Assembly: GCF_016808335.1 (NCBI RefSeq) | Contig: NC_053142.1 | Location: 51,393,992-51,457,991 of the forward strand | DNA: 64,000 nt | Source of the DNA: Panicum virgatum | Taxonomy: Eukaryota; Streptophyta; Magnoliopsida; Poales; Poaceae | Reading direction: 5' to 3' | Part shown: piece after piece, positions 35,984 through 47,960 of the stretch | Position numbering within the stretch: position 1 is the stretch's first letter | How the letters are laid out: every line of letters starts with the position of its first letter | Notes under the pieces: generated by a model | Told to the model about the DNA's origin: nothing | Databases searched by the model: none | The model's input: only the letters and a program-made list of their open reading frames with translations | Position numbers and translations under genes: made by a program

Positions 35984-38900
35984 CTACAGCTGCCAATCGA
36001 TTGCAGATAGTCCCAGCTTCTCTAGGATCTGATTTGTTTTGGAAAAGTGCCTGGGAATCATGAAATCATAGTTGCACATGAGAAGGTATTAAAGGATAAT
36101 CGCAGCAAAAGCTAGCACGCGTATACAGGGTTTGATATGCTGAGGAGATCATATCGAGGTTCCATGTATCAGGCCTGAGCTAATGCACACAAGGCAGTAG
36201 CCATTAACGCTAGTAAGTGAAAAGGCAAAAGTAACATCAAGTTGGCAAAAGAAACAAGACAGGACATGACGCCCAAAAGGAACGGACCAGCAATTGCATT
36301 ACATGCTTTCTTCAAAAAAAAATGCATTACATGCGGTGCTGGTGGAATTAAATGTTTTTCATGGGAAAGATCATTATCAACCCACTGAAACTTAGCAGTA
36401 GTACAGACACTAGCCATCTTTGGGCATCAACACGGCTTAGCATCTCAAATAAGCATTATGGTTAAGTGGTGAACAAAATAAGTAATTCAATACCATAACG
36501 TTAGGAGCCTTTATTAATTTTGCTATCAAAGTATGGCCCCAACAAACATGAATACTGAAATCCTTCCCCTTTCACTACTTTAATCTGTTTTATTTGTTTA
36601 TCTTGGGGTGAAGATGAGTCTTTTCTAGGAAACAGTATAGAAGAAAGTTATTTAGAGAGAAGAAACACACCTGCATCCAAAGAAACCTCGGTTTGCAGAC
36701 AAGCCTGAGGGGTGAGCTGATTTCAAAATGTGGTGTTTCGTTCCATCAATCAACCTGCAAAATAGCATAAAAATGGACCCTGTAAACCCCATCACCATAT
36801 TACCTGGTCATGCTCTGTGTTGGAACTTGAGTTACAGTCTTCCAGATGTAAAATAAAATAAGCCTCTACCTTGTCTTTGATTGAGCAGAATTTCCCCAAA
36901 GAAGAAAGACTAGTCCTGATTTCTTCTGTGATATGGTCTTAATAACAGCATCAGTAAACTCCTCCCATCCTTTCTTGGCATGTGAGTTTGCTTGATGCTC
37001 CCTCACTGGTAAGATAAGATTTCACAAGCTAGTATCAGTGTATCACGCAAGATATAACCCACAAGCACAGAAATAACAGATATGAGTATGATTTTGACTG
37101 AGACTAGAGGGAATAGAGAAAAATAAGAGCACAAAACAGCCTCAAAGTTATGCTATGATAGGCACTAAAGCGTGCAAAATATCATTGACGAAATTCCAAA
37201 ATACAGACTGCGTCAAAGACATGCAGGCCCATGGCCTTGTCATTCTCACAGCTCAATGGCCCTTTGGCAACATATAACTACATGAGGCTTCGTGAGTAAT
37301 ATGTTGGCAATATCTTTTAACGTTGGTTTACTCTTAAACATCACTTGCACTTTTATACAAGGACTGAAGGTTTACAAGTTTACAAGGAATATGCAGATAG
37401 CACAAATGAAATCGGAAATATATTATGTAATGCTTTCAGCAGGAGGGTCCTTAAAAGGAGAAATGTGGTTATGTGAATGCACACTAGATCCATAGAGTAA
37501 ATTAGTTTACACAAAAGTAATAACTTTAGATCACAGGAAATCAACAGGTAGCAGGACTCAGTTGTGGCATGAGCTTCTTGCAAAGATAAGAAATTTCTAA
37601 CCCTATGTTTAGGAGTGATACAGGAATGAGTTACCGAAAAAAGGAGTCAGAACTGTCAAAGGCTCAATGAAATGAGCTGTAATAGTTTAAATCAGGCTAC
37701 GTGAAGTCGATATGAATAATACTAAATACAGCTGCAACTAGAAGAAGTGGAGATAGCAGTATATAAGTGACCTCATGGGCCTTATGGGATTTAACACAGA
37801 AAAAAGTGCAGCACATTTAAGTAGAACCCCAACATAAATGTAGTCATAAAACAATTTACAGTAACAGAGTTAGATAAGACCCGGGGGGGGGGGGGGGGGG
37901 GTCTTTTTGTTCTGATGGAGAAAATAATCATACCAGTTAGTACAGTATTGAGCATAAGAACACCCTGCAAAACACACATGTTTTCGTCCAAATCAGTGAA
38001 TATCTCCAGAGGCAAGAATGAGAAAAACTATATTGTCATGTGAGGATATTTTTGTAATAGAATGCCATTCAATGAGCTAAAGGAGTAGCATTATCATCAT
38101 CATCATTTTTTGACCCCTCAATTTAAAGCAACAAATATAATTTTAACCACAGCAGCCACTTTATTTTGAATTTTTTCTTATATAGTTCCTTTATTTAAAA
38201 TATGTCATAGTCTTTTGTATCCAGTTCCAATGAACCCACTTAGTTATTAAGAACAAAATCAGGAAAATAATTCATTCCACGGCATCCATATCATATAATG
38301 CATGGATAAGAAGCATACCAAATTGTCAAGACTAGTTGGATTCAATAGGTAGTGAAAGATTGTAATGCCTTTTTCCTCGTAAGTTGATGTCCCATAGGTC
38401 ATGATATATCAAGCCCATATCCTCTTCTGTGACAAGAGTGAATATGAAATAATCTTACCTGCACAGCCCATCTTTCCAAATTTCCATGCGATGGCACAGT
38501 GCAACCTAGGTCTTTTTCCAGCTCTTTAAATATGTTACCTAAGCTGGAAGGTTTTTTTATCCCCTCCGGCACTGAGAAAGATAATCCCATGGCCTGACCA
38601 GGGCCATGATATGGATCCTGAAAAGTAGGCATGCTGCAATATGAGCATTGAGAAACAATAGCAGAAATGCATTTTGACCCTCACAGATGACATCTTGCTT
38701 ATTTTGTAGATGAACCGTAAGTCTGGCAGAATAAGTCTGGCTTTGAGTACAAAGGAACACATGATACCAAAGCTTAACCAAAAAAAGCCAAACGGAAGGT
38801 GTGAATATATCAAGGTAACACCTTGACACTGATCAATAATTCTAAGCAATATGACCTAGAACCAAGCAGGCTAGCAGCATGACAGGTTAACAAAATGCAG

Positions 38901-40091
38901 ACATGGGCATTATGTCATTATGATATCTCAAACTGTTCAATAAGTTCAAATGATGCAAAGACACAGGTAACGTAGGCTCCAATCAGTTAACACCGGAGGC
39001 AACAGATCTTATAGCACAATGCAGTACACAAAGAACAGAAGCAAACATTTATGTAACTGAGCTGCGACGTGTGTTTGATCCATCTATATTTTTGTTTAGC
39101 AACGCTTAAAGTACTATATTAGACAAACATTTATGTACTATATTAGACAAAATTCATACAGCAATGCTTAAAGTACTTGTGATAACAGGATACAAAGAAA
39201 ATAGTAATACCCTGTACTCAATGTACCATTGCTTGTGAAAGAAAGGCAACAAAAACAAGTGTTGCCATCTCATTCTAGAATAATCAGATCGGTAGTGTAA
39301 CATTATTGATCATCCAAATAACCAATCGTGCATACATTTACTATAATTCTGTAACAAAATTTCTCAACAATTTTGCCACAAATGATAAACATCGTACGGA
39401 TCAGCATAGCAAGTTCCTGCTGCTATGCACTACAAAATCAACATGATTCGCGATAGCTTAACATCTTAAAACTTAGTAAGAGGTAGGCTCCTGGGTATGA
39501 ATGGTGATATCGGAGGCAGGGGTACCTGGCCGATGATGACAGCCTTGACGCGGTCGAACGGGGTGGTGTTGAGCGCGTGGAAGACGAGGTGCTGCGGCGG
39601 ATAGACGGGCAGCGGGCCGTGCAGCCGCTCGTGTGTCACGAAGCGGCAGAGCTCGAGCGCGTAGGGCTTGCGCAGCTCCCCGTCCAGCGCCTCCACCCAC
39701 GTCTCCTCCACGAGGAGCTCCTCCAGCTTCGCGGCGCCCCCCGAGGCTAGACAAAACTCCGCAACCAGAACAGTATCAATAGCACGGCCGGCCAGATGGG
39801 CGCCATGCGCGCCACTGGAACCCTAGAGCGGGGGAGACGGCGGCGGCGACGCGGGGGGGGGGGGGGGGGCGTACCTTTGGCTCTGGACTCGGCGAGGCGG
39901 AGGTTGTGTCGCGCGCGGGCGAGCGCGAGGTTGGTGTCGGCGCGGCGGCGCTGCTCCGGCGAGAACGAGGAGGACGAGGAGAGGGACGCGCTCGCCGGGG
40001 CGGGAGCGCCGGCGCGGAGGCGCTTGGCGGGGCGCGCGAAGAAGTCGGCGATGGTTTTTGGCGCGGTCGGGGTGGGAGGGGACGGCGCCAT
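35984..40091 (-). CDS. UNG: Uracil-DNA glycosylase (family 1)
   Basis: Seven exons: 40091-39875, 39746-39526, 38617-38459, 37964-37934 (31 nt), 37005-36870, 36754-36671 and 36050-35984. All are GT-AG and join in frame to 304 residues. The enzyme removes uracil from DNA and starts base-excision repair in the nucleus and organelles. [18 protein letters not shown] spans the exon 2/3 junction, with the catalytic water-activating Asp at 147. [13 protein letters not shown] is the DNA-intercalating leucine loop. Residues 11-18 (PKTIADFF), followed by a basic patch (RPAKRLR), resemble a PCNA-interacting box as in the nuclear human isoform. A Ser-rich linker precedes the catalytic domain from about residue 75. 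Introns contain a G19 run (37883-37901) and a G17 run at the first donor. The start is the first ATG before the conserved N-terminus. Confidence 0.93.
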
Positions 40092-40407
40092 TGGCTCCGG
40101 ATTTGGAGTGATTTCGGGAGGCGGCGAGGGGGTTGGGTTTTGCTCAGCAGCCGCACTGGATGGACCGGAGGAAATGGGCGCGCGTCGCGTGGAGGCAGAG
40201 GGAGGGAGGCAGCGAAGAGCGCGCGGAGGCGGTGGAATTGGCGCCACGGTCGGTCCCCGGCGCCCCGCGCGAGTGAATCGTGGGCGCATTTCGCTTGCCC
40301 TCCTCTGCCTGTTGGCAGATTTGCATGGTCGTCGCGGGCCTCTGCCTCGACCTATAGTCGTCCTGGGTATAGCTCGGGCCGAAATGAAGTTTGGACCTGC
40401 TCCGTGC

Positions 40408-41261
40408 GGCGTTTTTTTTATTTTTATATTTTTCAAAATTGTTTTTTACGGAAATATATTTTGGGTTTCATAATTTTACAGATTTATACCCCTACCGCCC
40501 GGCTGCGGAGCGGCCGGCCCCCCGCCGCCCTCCTGTCAGGCAGTAGGGACCTTAATATAAATAAAATTTATTTCTAATCGTATTTTAGCCCCTGGGGGAG
40601 GCTGCCGCCCGGCAGCCGGGCGGTAGGCCAGGCAGCCCGCCCGGCAGTGGGGCGGCAGGCCCCTCCCGCAAGTTAAACCTTGACCGTCAGTGCGGCATTA
40701 GATGTGGTTTTAAATATTTTGGATTAAAAAAAACCTTTACAAAGAGCTTCTAGTTGTTTCTGTATTTTTGTTATGGACATGTCGTCATGTTATACTTATT
40801 TCGTTCTCATGCATCACCTATTTCGTTCTCAGTTGCGTATGTGTATGAATTGCTAAGTTATACTTTTCATATTCATCTACTTTACTAACGGTTTTTATTT
40901 CTATCCAAAATATTTAAAACCACATCTAATGACGCACTGCCGCACTGACGGTCAAGGTTTAACCTGCGGGAGGGGTCTGCCGCCCCCTGCCGGGCGGCGA
41001 GTAGGCCTACCGCCCTGCCACCGGGCGGCGGGTACCTGCCGCCCGGCTGCCGGGCGGCAGCCTCCCTCTGGGCCAAAATGTGATTAAAAATAAATTTTAT
41101 TTACATTAAGGTCTCTGCCGCCCGGCTGGGCCCGGCACGAGGGCGGCAGGGGGCCGGCCGCCCCGCAGCCGGGCGGTAGGGGTATAAATCTGTAAATTAT
41201 GAAACCGAAAATATATTTCTGTAAAAAACGATTTTGAAAAATATAAAAATAAAAAAACGCC
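40408..41261. repeat. Giant inverted repeat (foldback), arms about 330-370 bp
   Basis: Left arm 40408-40735 and right arm 40890-41261 are inverted copies across a spacer of about 154 bp. Outer ends read GGCGTTTTTTT and AAAAAAACGCC, with TGC on both sides (40405-40407, 41262-41264). Each arm has an AT-rich outer part (AAATATATTTT...TTACAGATTTATACCCCTA), a GC-rich middle full of GCCGCCCGGC / GCCGGGCGGC palindromes and an AT-rich inner part ending in AAATATTTTGGAT. The arms differ by scattered substitutions and indels. It looks like a foldback/MITE-type insertion between the glycosylase promoter and the phytocyanin gene. A transcript through it would form a very long hairpin. Confidence 0.85.
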
Positions 41262-41585
41262 TGCGTGCGTACACTCGAGCCAAATCCATGGGCTTCAAAG
41301 TTGAAACGCAAATCGGCTGCAGGGTGCACCGAGATATTGTGTTCATTTCTTCAATGTACTGTATGTACTCAAAAAATTGATACAGTTGAACAAAAAGATC
41401 CCGAGGAGAGGCAGAGCCACTTCCCAAATAAAATGCTCCACACCATGACACGATCACAAAACGTACTAATTTCATCTAGGAAAGATCATAATGAAAAACG
41501 GGACGCGACCTGGGAGCCGGTACTAGCAATCACGAACGAACGAGGGATGCACGAAAACCGTCCATCCGCAGCCAGCTGTGAAAAT

Positions 41586-42234
41586 TCAGACAGTAAGCAT
41601 GATGACCGGCAGCGCCATCGCCGCGGCGGCGACGACGCCGGCGAGCGCGCTGGTGCCCGGCGCGGCGGCGTTGGGGCTTGGCGGGCTAGGAGGGGCCGGG
41701 GGAGCCAGGGGCGACGGCGGGGGCGCGCCCTGGCCGAGGACCCTGACGGTCATCCGCTGCCCGCGCTCGCAGTGGCCGGTGACGCCGCTGATGAAGTAGA
41801 AGAGACCCGGGCGGTCCAGCTCCACCTCCGTGTCGTCGTTGTTGGAGAAGAAGATGGGGTGCGTCGCGCGGCAGTTGTTGTAGTCGTCCTCCGTCACCAC
41901 CAGCACCGAGTCCTCCTTGTACTTGAAATCTGCACGCGCACCTCGGTTGCGTCGGCAAGATTAATTAAGGGTGGCGTCGCCGGAAAAGAATGGCCACGAC
42001 GAGGATCCATATATATATCTCGAATCAATGACAAATTAGAGAGTAGATCTTACGGACGCTGTCGCCGACGAGGAAGCGGTTCTTGGACGCCCACTGGTTG
42101 TACATGCCGCCGTCGGTAGCGGGCGGCACGACCCACCCGTCGTCGCCGCCGACCTCGAAGGCCGTGGCGTCGGCGCTGCGGCACAATGCGCCGAGGAGGG
42201 CGAGGAGGAGTGCGAGTGACACGAGATTAGCCAT
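41586..42234 (-). CDS. Early nodulin-like protein (phytocyanin domain, GPI-anchored)
   Basis: Exons 42234-42054 and 41929-41586 (phase 1 intron, typical of the family) give 174 residues. A signal peptide covers 1-23 (cut near ADA/T). The plastocyanin-like domain runs to about 125, with the disulphide pair C80 and C114 and the motif GHCERGQRM. Two copper ligands are replaced: the first His position is S68 and the Cys position is S108. This marks an early-nodulin-like, non-copper member rather than a blue copper protein. Residues 127-150 are a Pro/Ser/Ala arabinogalactan-type tract (PPPSPLAPPAPPSPPSP). The hydrophobic C-terminus (152-174) fits a GPI-anchor signal. Expected location is the outer plasma membrane and wall. 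Between its stop and the inverted repeat (41262-41585) I see nothing else. Confidence 0.92.
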
Positions 42235-42445
42235 TGCCGCTGTCGTGCCTTTAGTTTCTTTCGATCGATCAGAACGAATTGAACACCGATGCCTCGATAG
42301 CTAAAGAGTTGCATGCTCCGCGGTAGCAGGAGGAGCTAATTAATAGGAGGAGGGGGGATGGATGGTTGAAGCGGTGCCTCGAGGTGCAGTGGTGGAGGAT
42401 TTTGGTTCAGAGTCTCAGGGAGGGAATTGTGGAGGGGAACGCTTA

Positions 42446-42731
42446 GACCATCTCCAAGAGCTATTGTATTTGTGAATAACTAAAATCCTAATATAACTAT
42501 TATGTAAAATGAAATAGCTAGAAAAAAAGAGACGAAATCCAACAGCTTCTCCAAAATCCAAAAAGGGATGCCTAGCATTCAGCGCCAGGCAAAAATGCCC
42601 AGTGGTACCCCTTTATAGAAAACGAGGATAGAAGACGAGGTAAATAGAATTTCTGTTGGATGAAAGTTTTTTTTGTCTTTCTTTTCTTTTTTAGTTAATT
42701 CACTCAAGATACAAGAGCTCTCGGAGATGCT
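42446..42731. mobile_element. Tourist-like MITE, GAGCATCTCC family
   Basis: GACCATCTCCAAGAGCT at the left pairs with AGCTCTCGGAGATGCT at the right, the same terminal motif as the 1249-2488 element. TTA precedes the left end; the right-hand copy has drifted. It lies about 210 bp upstream of the phytocyanin start codon, so it may sit in that promoter. Confidence 0.6.
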
Positions 42732-43052
42732 ATGGCTGTGGCTTCGCGCGACAAAATCGTCAGTCGACGCCTGAAGCGCAGAGCGGGAGAACTAGGAGAT
42801 GCATGCATGCTTTATCATACTATTCTTTGTCCATCAAATTTAGCTTTTATGCAAGTTGGTCAAGGAAGAAGATAGACAAATCCAGTGCATGCAAGAGAGG
42901 GTAAAGTTGATGACATATATTATTCGCATACATGAAATTTTAAAATGACAGATATTCTAGTCTAGAGCTGTCAGAAAAAAAAACCCCAGGACAAGATCTC
43001 ATCCCACTAAACCAATAAAGAGCCATCTCTCTCCTTCCGCTCCAGCTACCTA

Positions 43053-43306
43053 CTCTTTCAAATTACAAGTCATTCCAAAAATCTTGGAGAGTCAAACCAT
43101 CTCAAAGTTTGACCAAAATTATAGAGAAAAATATAAAGATTTATGACATCAAATAGGTGTACTATGAAAATATAGCTAATAAAGAATCTAATGATACTTA
43201 ATTGGTATCATAAATGTTATTATCTTATCATATAAATTTGGTCAAATTTGAAAAACTTTGATTCTCCAAAATTCTTGGAATGAGTTATAATTTGGAACGG
43301 AGGGAG
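43053..43306. mobile_element. Stowaway MITE (Tc1/mariner)
   Basis: The right end, reverse complemented, is CTCCCTCCGTTCCAAATTATAA, of which the first 10 bases are the Stowaway signature. The left end is a drifted CTCTTTCAAATTACAAGTC. The dinucleotide TA flanks both ends (43051-43052, 43307-43308). It is 254 bp and non-coding. Confidence 0.88.
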
Positions 43307-43359
43307 TACCTATCTCTGCATCTCTCGCTTCTTCTCATGTCCTTTGCTCCAGCCTGCAG

Positions 43360-43629
43360 TGTGAAAGTTCAGAGGCGCTGGAAGGTGGGAAGCACCTGTG
43401 CCGTATCTTGGGCCACGGTGTGTTCGTGTTGATTGCATGGAACAGCCCCAATGCGTGGCTTTTACAGAGGACGCAACAACCAGGAGAGACGGCCGGGAGA
43501 TGTTTGTTACAACAACCTCATCTAATCTAGGAAGTCTACAACAACTTGATAACATCTCCCAGCCGTGACATGTCCCAGTTTGTTGCTCAATTACAAGGAT
43601 ACGCACACAAACACATCTATACTTTAACA
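43360..43629 (-). repeat. 3' LTR of the copia element
   Basis: This 270-bp direct repeat of 47961-48230 differs at six sites. Because the element is on the minus strand, this left copy is the 3' LTR. The adjoining 43630-43642 reads GATTGAGGGAGGC on the minus strand, the polypurine tract. Confidence 0.95.
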
Positions 43630-43640
43630 GCCTCCCTCAA

Positions 43641-45764
43641 TCACAACTTTGTTAGGTTGAGATTGTTCTTAAAGTTTTCAAGTAATCTCACCGGCAATGC
43701 TTTAGTGAATCCGTCAGCCACTTGATCACCAGTAGAAATATATTCAATCTCCAATCGTTTGTTGAACACACGTTCTCTGACAAAATGATAATCAATTTCT
43801 ATGTGTTTTGTTCTTGCATGAAAAACTGGGTTGGCAGACAAATACTTTGCACCTATGTTATCACACCATAGTTTTGCTGCAGGTGGACTTCTGATTCCTA
43901 ATTCTTGTAGTAGAGTTTGTATCCATATTACTTCAGCCATAGCATTTGCAATTGCCTTGTATTCAGACTCTGTACTAGACCGAGAAACGGTAGCCTGCTT
44001 CCTAGCACTCCAGGAGACTAAATTTGAACCCACAATCACATCTATGCTTCCAGCCCAGTCGACATCTGAAAATGCACTCACCAAGGTGGATGATGATTTG
44101 TGTATCTTTAGTCCCAAACCTGTACATTGCTTCACATATCGCAAAATCCTCTTCACTGCTGCCCAATGTATTGTAGTTGGCACATGAAGAAATTGGCATA
44201 CCTTGTTCACCAAGAAAGCAATATCAGGTCTGGTAAGAGTTAAGTACTGAAGAGCTCCAACTATACTCCTATAATTTGTGGCATCATTAGGACCCAAAAG
44301 ATCTCCTTCATACAACGACAATTTTTCACTTGTGGACAATGGTGTAGTCACCGGCTTACACTCTGACATTCCTACTCTTTTGAGTAGATCTGATGCATAC
44401 TTATCTTGTGTCAGGACAATGCCATCTTTCACATGTGTCACCTCAATGCTAAGGAAATAGTGAAGCCGACCAAGATCCTTAAGAGCAAACTCTTCTTGTA
44501 AATCTTGGAGGAGTGCTGTCGTTGCCTTTTCAGTTGAGCTTGCAACAATAATATCATCAACATAGACAAGGACAAAGATTTGTATGCCTCCCTTGTTAAA
44601 GAAAAATAAAGATGTATCTGCCTTGGAAGATTTGAAGCCGAGTTGCATAAGTTTATTGCTCAATCTTGCATACCAAGCCCTAGGAGCTTGTTTCAAACCA
44701 TATAGTGTTTTATCAAGCTTGCACACGAAATTCGGTCTTGATGAATCCTCAAAACCCGGGGGCTGCTGCATATAAACTTCTTCTTCCAAGAAACCATGTA
44801 AGAAGGCATTTTGTACATCAAGTTGCCTAAGGCTCCAACCATTTGACACAGCAATAGATAAAATAGTGCGAATGGTAGCAGCCTTTACAACTGGACTAAA
44901 CGTATCTTCATAGTCAATGCCATACCTTTGTTTGAAGCCTTTTGCAACAAGTCTAGCCTTGTACCGGTCCAAACTTCCATCTTGTTTTCTTTTGATCTTA
45001 TAGACCCACTTGCATCCTATGACATTCCTTCCTTTGTGTGGAGGAACTAGGTGCCATGTCTTGTTTTTCATCAGTGCTTGATACTCAGACTCCATAGCTT
45101 TTCGCCAATTTGTATTCTCTAATGCTTCATCAACAGTATTAGGTTCACCAGTAGCGGTTAGAAAATCATACCTTACTGTACCATCACTGTATTTTTTTGC
45201 TTTTTGAATTCCATCTTGAAGACGGGTGCGAGGCCTCACAGAAACTTGCACGGGCGGCAGCACAAAAGGACTCGAATCCGAGAGATCCTCCACGTGAACC
45301 GCGGGAGTGTTGTCGTCAGCTGCTGCCAGTGAACCACCCAGCGACGTGACAGTAGCTTGGTCCCCCTCGCCGAGACGAGCGGAGGACGGTGTAGGCGTGG
45401 ACTGTCGAGGAGCAGCAGGAGCCGGTGAAGATTCCGGGGAGGATTCTGTCGCCACAGCCGGGAGCAGATCCCCCTCGTGTTGCATGCCGAGGGGAGCAGC
45501 TTCATTGCCTGCAATTCCTGCATGATCTTGTGTGGAGTTTTCACCAGTTTCTTCCTGCACTTGCACGGTAGAATTAGTATTTTCAGGAGGAACATCAGCA
45601 CATGGTTCTACCACTTGTGTACCCCCGGAGAGAAAAGAAGGATTTAAAAGGGAAGGATCAAGAAGATTGATTTCAGACCTAAGTCGAGCTCCCGCATTGA
45701 AATGCATTTTGGAGAAAGGAAAAACATTTTCATCAAACACCACATCACGAGAAATATAGACCCG
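43641..45764 (-). CDS. Copia pol, distal part: reverse transcriptase and RNase H
   Basis: The frame continues directly from the upstream gag-integrase frame after a TGA at 45767-45765 and runs for about 707 codons to 43641. The reverse transcriptase carries [20 protein letters not shown] and the catalytic [11 protein letters not shown]. RNase H follows with [16 protein letters not shown] and WCDNIGA. After DWAGSID the usual DRxSTxGxxVFLG stretch is replaced by [11 protein letters not shown], so about nine residues are missing in frame. The region before RT (45240-45760) is a Pro/Ser-rich linker. There is no own start codon: in a working element this is part of the single polyprotein. Confidence 0.92.
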   Translation of the reverse strand, partial: RVYISRDVVFDENVFPFSKMHFNAGARLRSEINLLDPSLLNPSFLSGGTQVVEPCADVPPENTNSTVQVQEETGENSTQDHAGIAGNEAAPLGMQHEGDLLPAVATESSPESSPAPAAPRQSTPTPSSARLGEGDQATVTSLGGSLAAADDNTPAVHVEDLSDSSPFVLPPVQVSVRPRTRLQDGIQKAKKYSDGTVRYDFLTATGEPNTVDEALENTNWRKAMESEYQALMKNKTWHLVPPHKGRNVIGCKWVYKIKRKQDGSLDRYKARLVAKGFKQRYGIDYEDTFSPVVKAATIRTILSIAVSNGWSLRQLDVQNAFLHGFLEEEVYMQQPPGFEDSSRPNFVCKLDKTLYGLKQAPRAWYARLSNKLMQLGFKSSKADTSLFFFNKGGIQIFVLVYVDDIIVASSTEKATTALLQDLQEEFALKDLGRLHYFLSIEVTHVKDGIVLTQDKYASDLLKRVGMSECKPVTTPLSTSEKLSLYEGDLLGPNDATNYRSIVGALQYLTLTRPDIAFLVNKVCQFLHVPTTIHWAAVKRILRYVKQCTGLGLKIHKSSSTLVSAFSDVDWAGSIDVIVGSNLVSWSARKQATVSRSSTESEYKAIANAMAEVIWIQTLLQELGIRSPPAAKLWCDNIGAKYLSANPVFHARTKHIEIDYHFVRERVFNKRLEIEYISTGDQVADGFTKALPVRLLENFKNNLNLTKL

Positions 45765-47933
45765 TCATGTAGATGGATCTAAACACTTGTAGCCTTTATG
45801 CAGATTACTATATCCAAGAAAGACGCACTGTTTCGACCGAAACTGGAGTTTATGTGTATTGTAGGGGCGTAGGTGAGGCCAACATGCACACCCAAAGACA
45901 CGAAGAAAAGAGTAGTCAGGTTTTTGGTGAAACAGGCGTTCTAGTGGTGTAGTGTTTGAGATGGTTTTACTGGGAACTCGATTAATAAGGTATGCGGCAG
46001 ATTGAAATGCCTCATCCCAAAATTTGAGAGGCATGGAGGCATGAGACAACAAGGACAGTCCCACTTCAACAATGTGCCTATGCTTTCTCTCTGCAGACCC
46101 ATTCTGTTGATGGGCATGAGGACAAGACACATAATGAACAATTCCAATCTTTGAAAAGAAGGAATTGAGTTTTTGATACTCGCCTCCCCAATCGGTTTGC
46201 ATAGCAAGGATTTTTCGATCAAAAAGTCTTTCTACCATCGCTTGAAAATCTTGGAATTTTTGAAACACCTCAGATTTAAAATTCAAGAAGTAAACCCAAA
46301 TGAATTTGCTGTAATCATCAATGAAACTCACATAATATTTTTTTCCACCTACAGAAGTAGGTGCAGCACCCCACACATCCGAGTAAACAAGTTCCAAAGG
46401 GAATTTAGAAACACTAGAGGATCGAGAATACGGTAATTGGTGACTCTTTGCTTGTTGACAAGCATCACAAACTGACGAATTCAAAGATTCTCCTGAACAA
46501 AGGAGATTATTGCTGTTGACTACTTGCTTAACAATGGGAGATGAGGGGTGGCCCAAACGATCATGCCATCTAGACAAAGGGACCTTGGAGGCGCTGCAGA
46601 CTTCCTTTATTGAACTTGATGGTAAAGGGTAGAGACCTTTATGGCATCTTCCTTTAAGAATTATATTCTTCATGACCTGATCCTTAATCAAGAAGAAATC
46701 AGGATGAAATTCCAGGAAAGCAGAATTATCAGTAGCCAAGCGATGTACAGAAACAAGATTTTTCTTAGCTTGTGGCACATATATGATATATTTAAGATGA
46801 ATATCTCTTTTAGGGGTACGTAAAGTAGTATTACCAATGTAGCTGATGTCCATACCTGAGCCGTTGGCGGTGTGGATCTGATCTGCCCCATGGTACTTGC
46901 TCTTGGTCGTCATCTTCTCCAATTCTCCAGTGATGTGATCAGTGGCTCCGGTATCTGTGTACCAGTTGTTGTCGATCGTGTAGGAGGTGTTGGTGGCGGC
47001 CGCTACGAGCTTCGGATCAGGAACAAAGTCCTCCTCGAATCTGTGCCAGCAGCGTTCAGCGGTGTGCCCCTTTTTGAAGCACACTTGGCAGAGGGGGCGA
47101 TCATCAGTTTGCCCTCCTCTATTGTTGTTGTTGTAGGAGCCACGAGAGCCTGACCAGTTGCCACGTCCTCCAGATTGGTAGCTAGGAGAGCCACCACGGC
47201 CACGTCCACGGTAGGATCCCTGGCCACGGGAATTCCCTCGACCACGGCCGGCAGAGTTTGCTGACCGATTCTGATCTTCACCTGCATGCATCAGATTCAT
47301 TCTTGTTTCAAAACTAAGCATCTGAGAGAAAAGTTCCCCCAGAGTTACTGGTTCAGCCCTGGTGCATAACGCGGACACCAGTGGACTCCATTCTTCATCT
47401 GCAAGGCCGGTGATGATATATTCGACCAGCTCATCTTGTTCTATTGGCCTTCCTGTTGAGGCCATCTCATCTCCTAGGGCTTTCATCTTTGTGAAGTACT
47501 CCGTAGCTGTCATACCTCCTTTCTTGGTGGTTGACAGGGCGATCCGCGTGTTCACAGCCCTGGAACGGGTCTGTGACGCGAACATGTCTTCTATGATCTT
47601 CCAAGCCGCCGCTGCCGTATCACATGCAGCAACCTGGACCAGGACATCTCTTGAGAGAGACGCCAGGATGTACCCAAGGACTTGTTGATCCTTGGTCTCC
47701 CATTCTTCCCACTCGGGGTTGGCGATCTTGGTCTCCTTGCCATCTGTTGCCTTGACGATCACCTCTTTGGGCGGTTCCTTGGTTGCGCCGGTGAGGTAGC
47801 CTTGAAGTCGAGCACCACGAATTGTGGCACGAACCTGCGCCTTCCACAGCGCATGATTGGATCTGGTAAGTTTCTCTGAAACGGGTTGGCCAAGGAGTGG
47901 ATTCATGGTGTTGGATTGAGAAGAGGAAGCCAT
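45765..47933 (-). CDS. Copia gag-protease-integrase polyprotein, ends at premature TGA
   Basis: It has 722 codons from ATG 47933. The Gag part (first roughly 250 residues) carries the plant copia Gag pattern (LTRSNHALWKAQV, KGGMTATEYFTKMKAL). A Gly/Arg-rich stretch leads to a CCHC zinc knuckle, CQVCFKKGHTAERC. The protease motif is DTGATDH. Integrase has the HHCC zinc site (HDRLGHPSS ... CDACQQAK) and the catalytic Asp, Asp and Glu regions (VYSDVWG, MQTDWGGEY, NGSAERKHRH). The frame stops at TGA just after DPST, where related elements read through into RT. The stop is a single-codon lesion with no shift of frame. Confidence 0.92.
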   Translation of the reverse strand: MASSSQSNTMNPLLGQPVSEKLTRSNHALWKAQVRATIRGARLQGYLTGATKEPPKEVIVKATDGKETKIANPEWEEWETKDQQVLGYILASLSRDVLVQVAACDTAAAAWKIIEDMFASQTRSRAVNTRIALSTTKKGGMTATEYFTKMKALGDEMASTGRPIEQDELVEYIITGLADEEWSPLVSALCTRAEPVTLGELFSQMLSFETRMNLMHAGEDQNRSANSAGRGRGNSRGQGSYRGRGRGGSPSYQSGGRGNWSGSRGSYNNNNRGGQTDDRPLCQVCFKKGHTAERCWHRFEEDFVPDPKLVAAATNTSYTIDNNWYTDTGATDHITGELEKMTTKSKYHGADQIHTANGSGMDISYIGNTTLRTPKRDIHLKYIIYVPQAKKNLVSVHRLATDNSAFLEFHPDFFLIKDQVMKNIILKGRCHKGLYPLPSSSIKEVCSASKVPLSRWHDRLGHPSSPIVKQVVNSNNLLCSGESLNSSVCDACQQAKSHQLPYSRSSSVSKFPLELVYSDVWGAAPTSVGGKKYYVSFIDDYSKFIWVYFLNFKSEVFQKFQDFQAMVERLFDRKILAMQTDWGGEYQKLNSFFSKIGIVHYVSCPHAHQQNGSAERKHRHIVEVGLSLLSHASMPLKFWDEAFQSAAYLINRVPSKTISNTTPLERLFHQKPDYSFLRVFGCACWPHLRPYNTHKLQFRSKQCVFLGYSNLHKGYKCLDPST

Positions 47934-47947
47934 GGATCTACTCTAGA

Positions 47948-47960
47948 GCTCTGATTACCA
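47948..47960 (-). promoter_or_regulatory. Primer-binding site of the copia element
   Basis: Immediately after the 5' LTR the minus strand reads TGGTAATCAGAGC. The initiator Met-tRNA primer site of plant copia elements is TGGTATCAGAGC, so one extra A is present. Confidence 0.8.
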
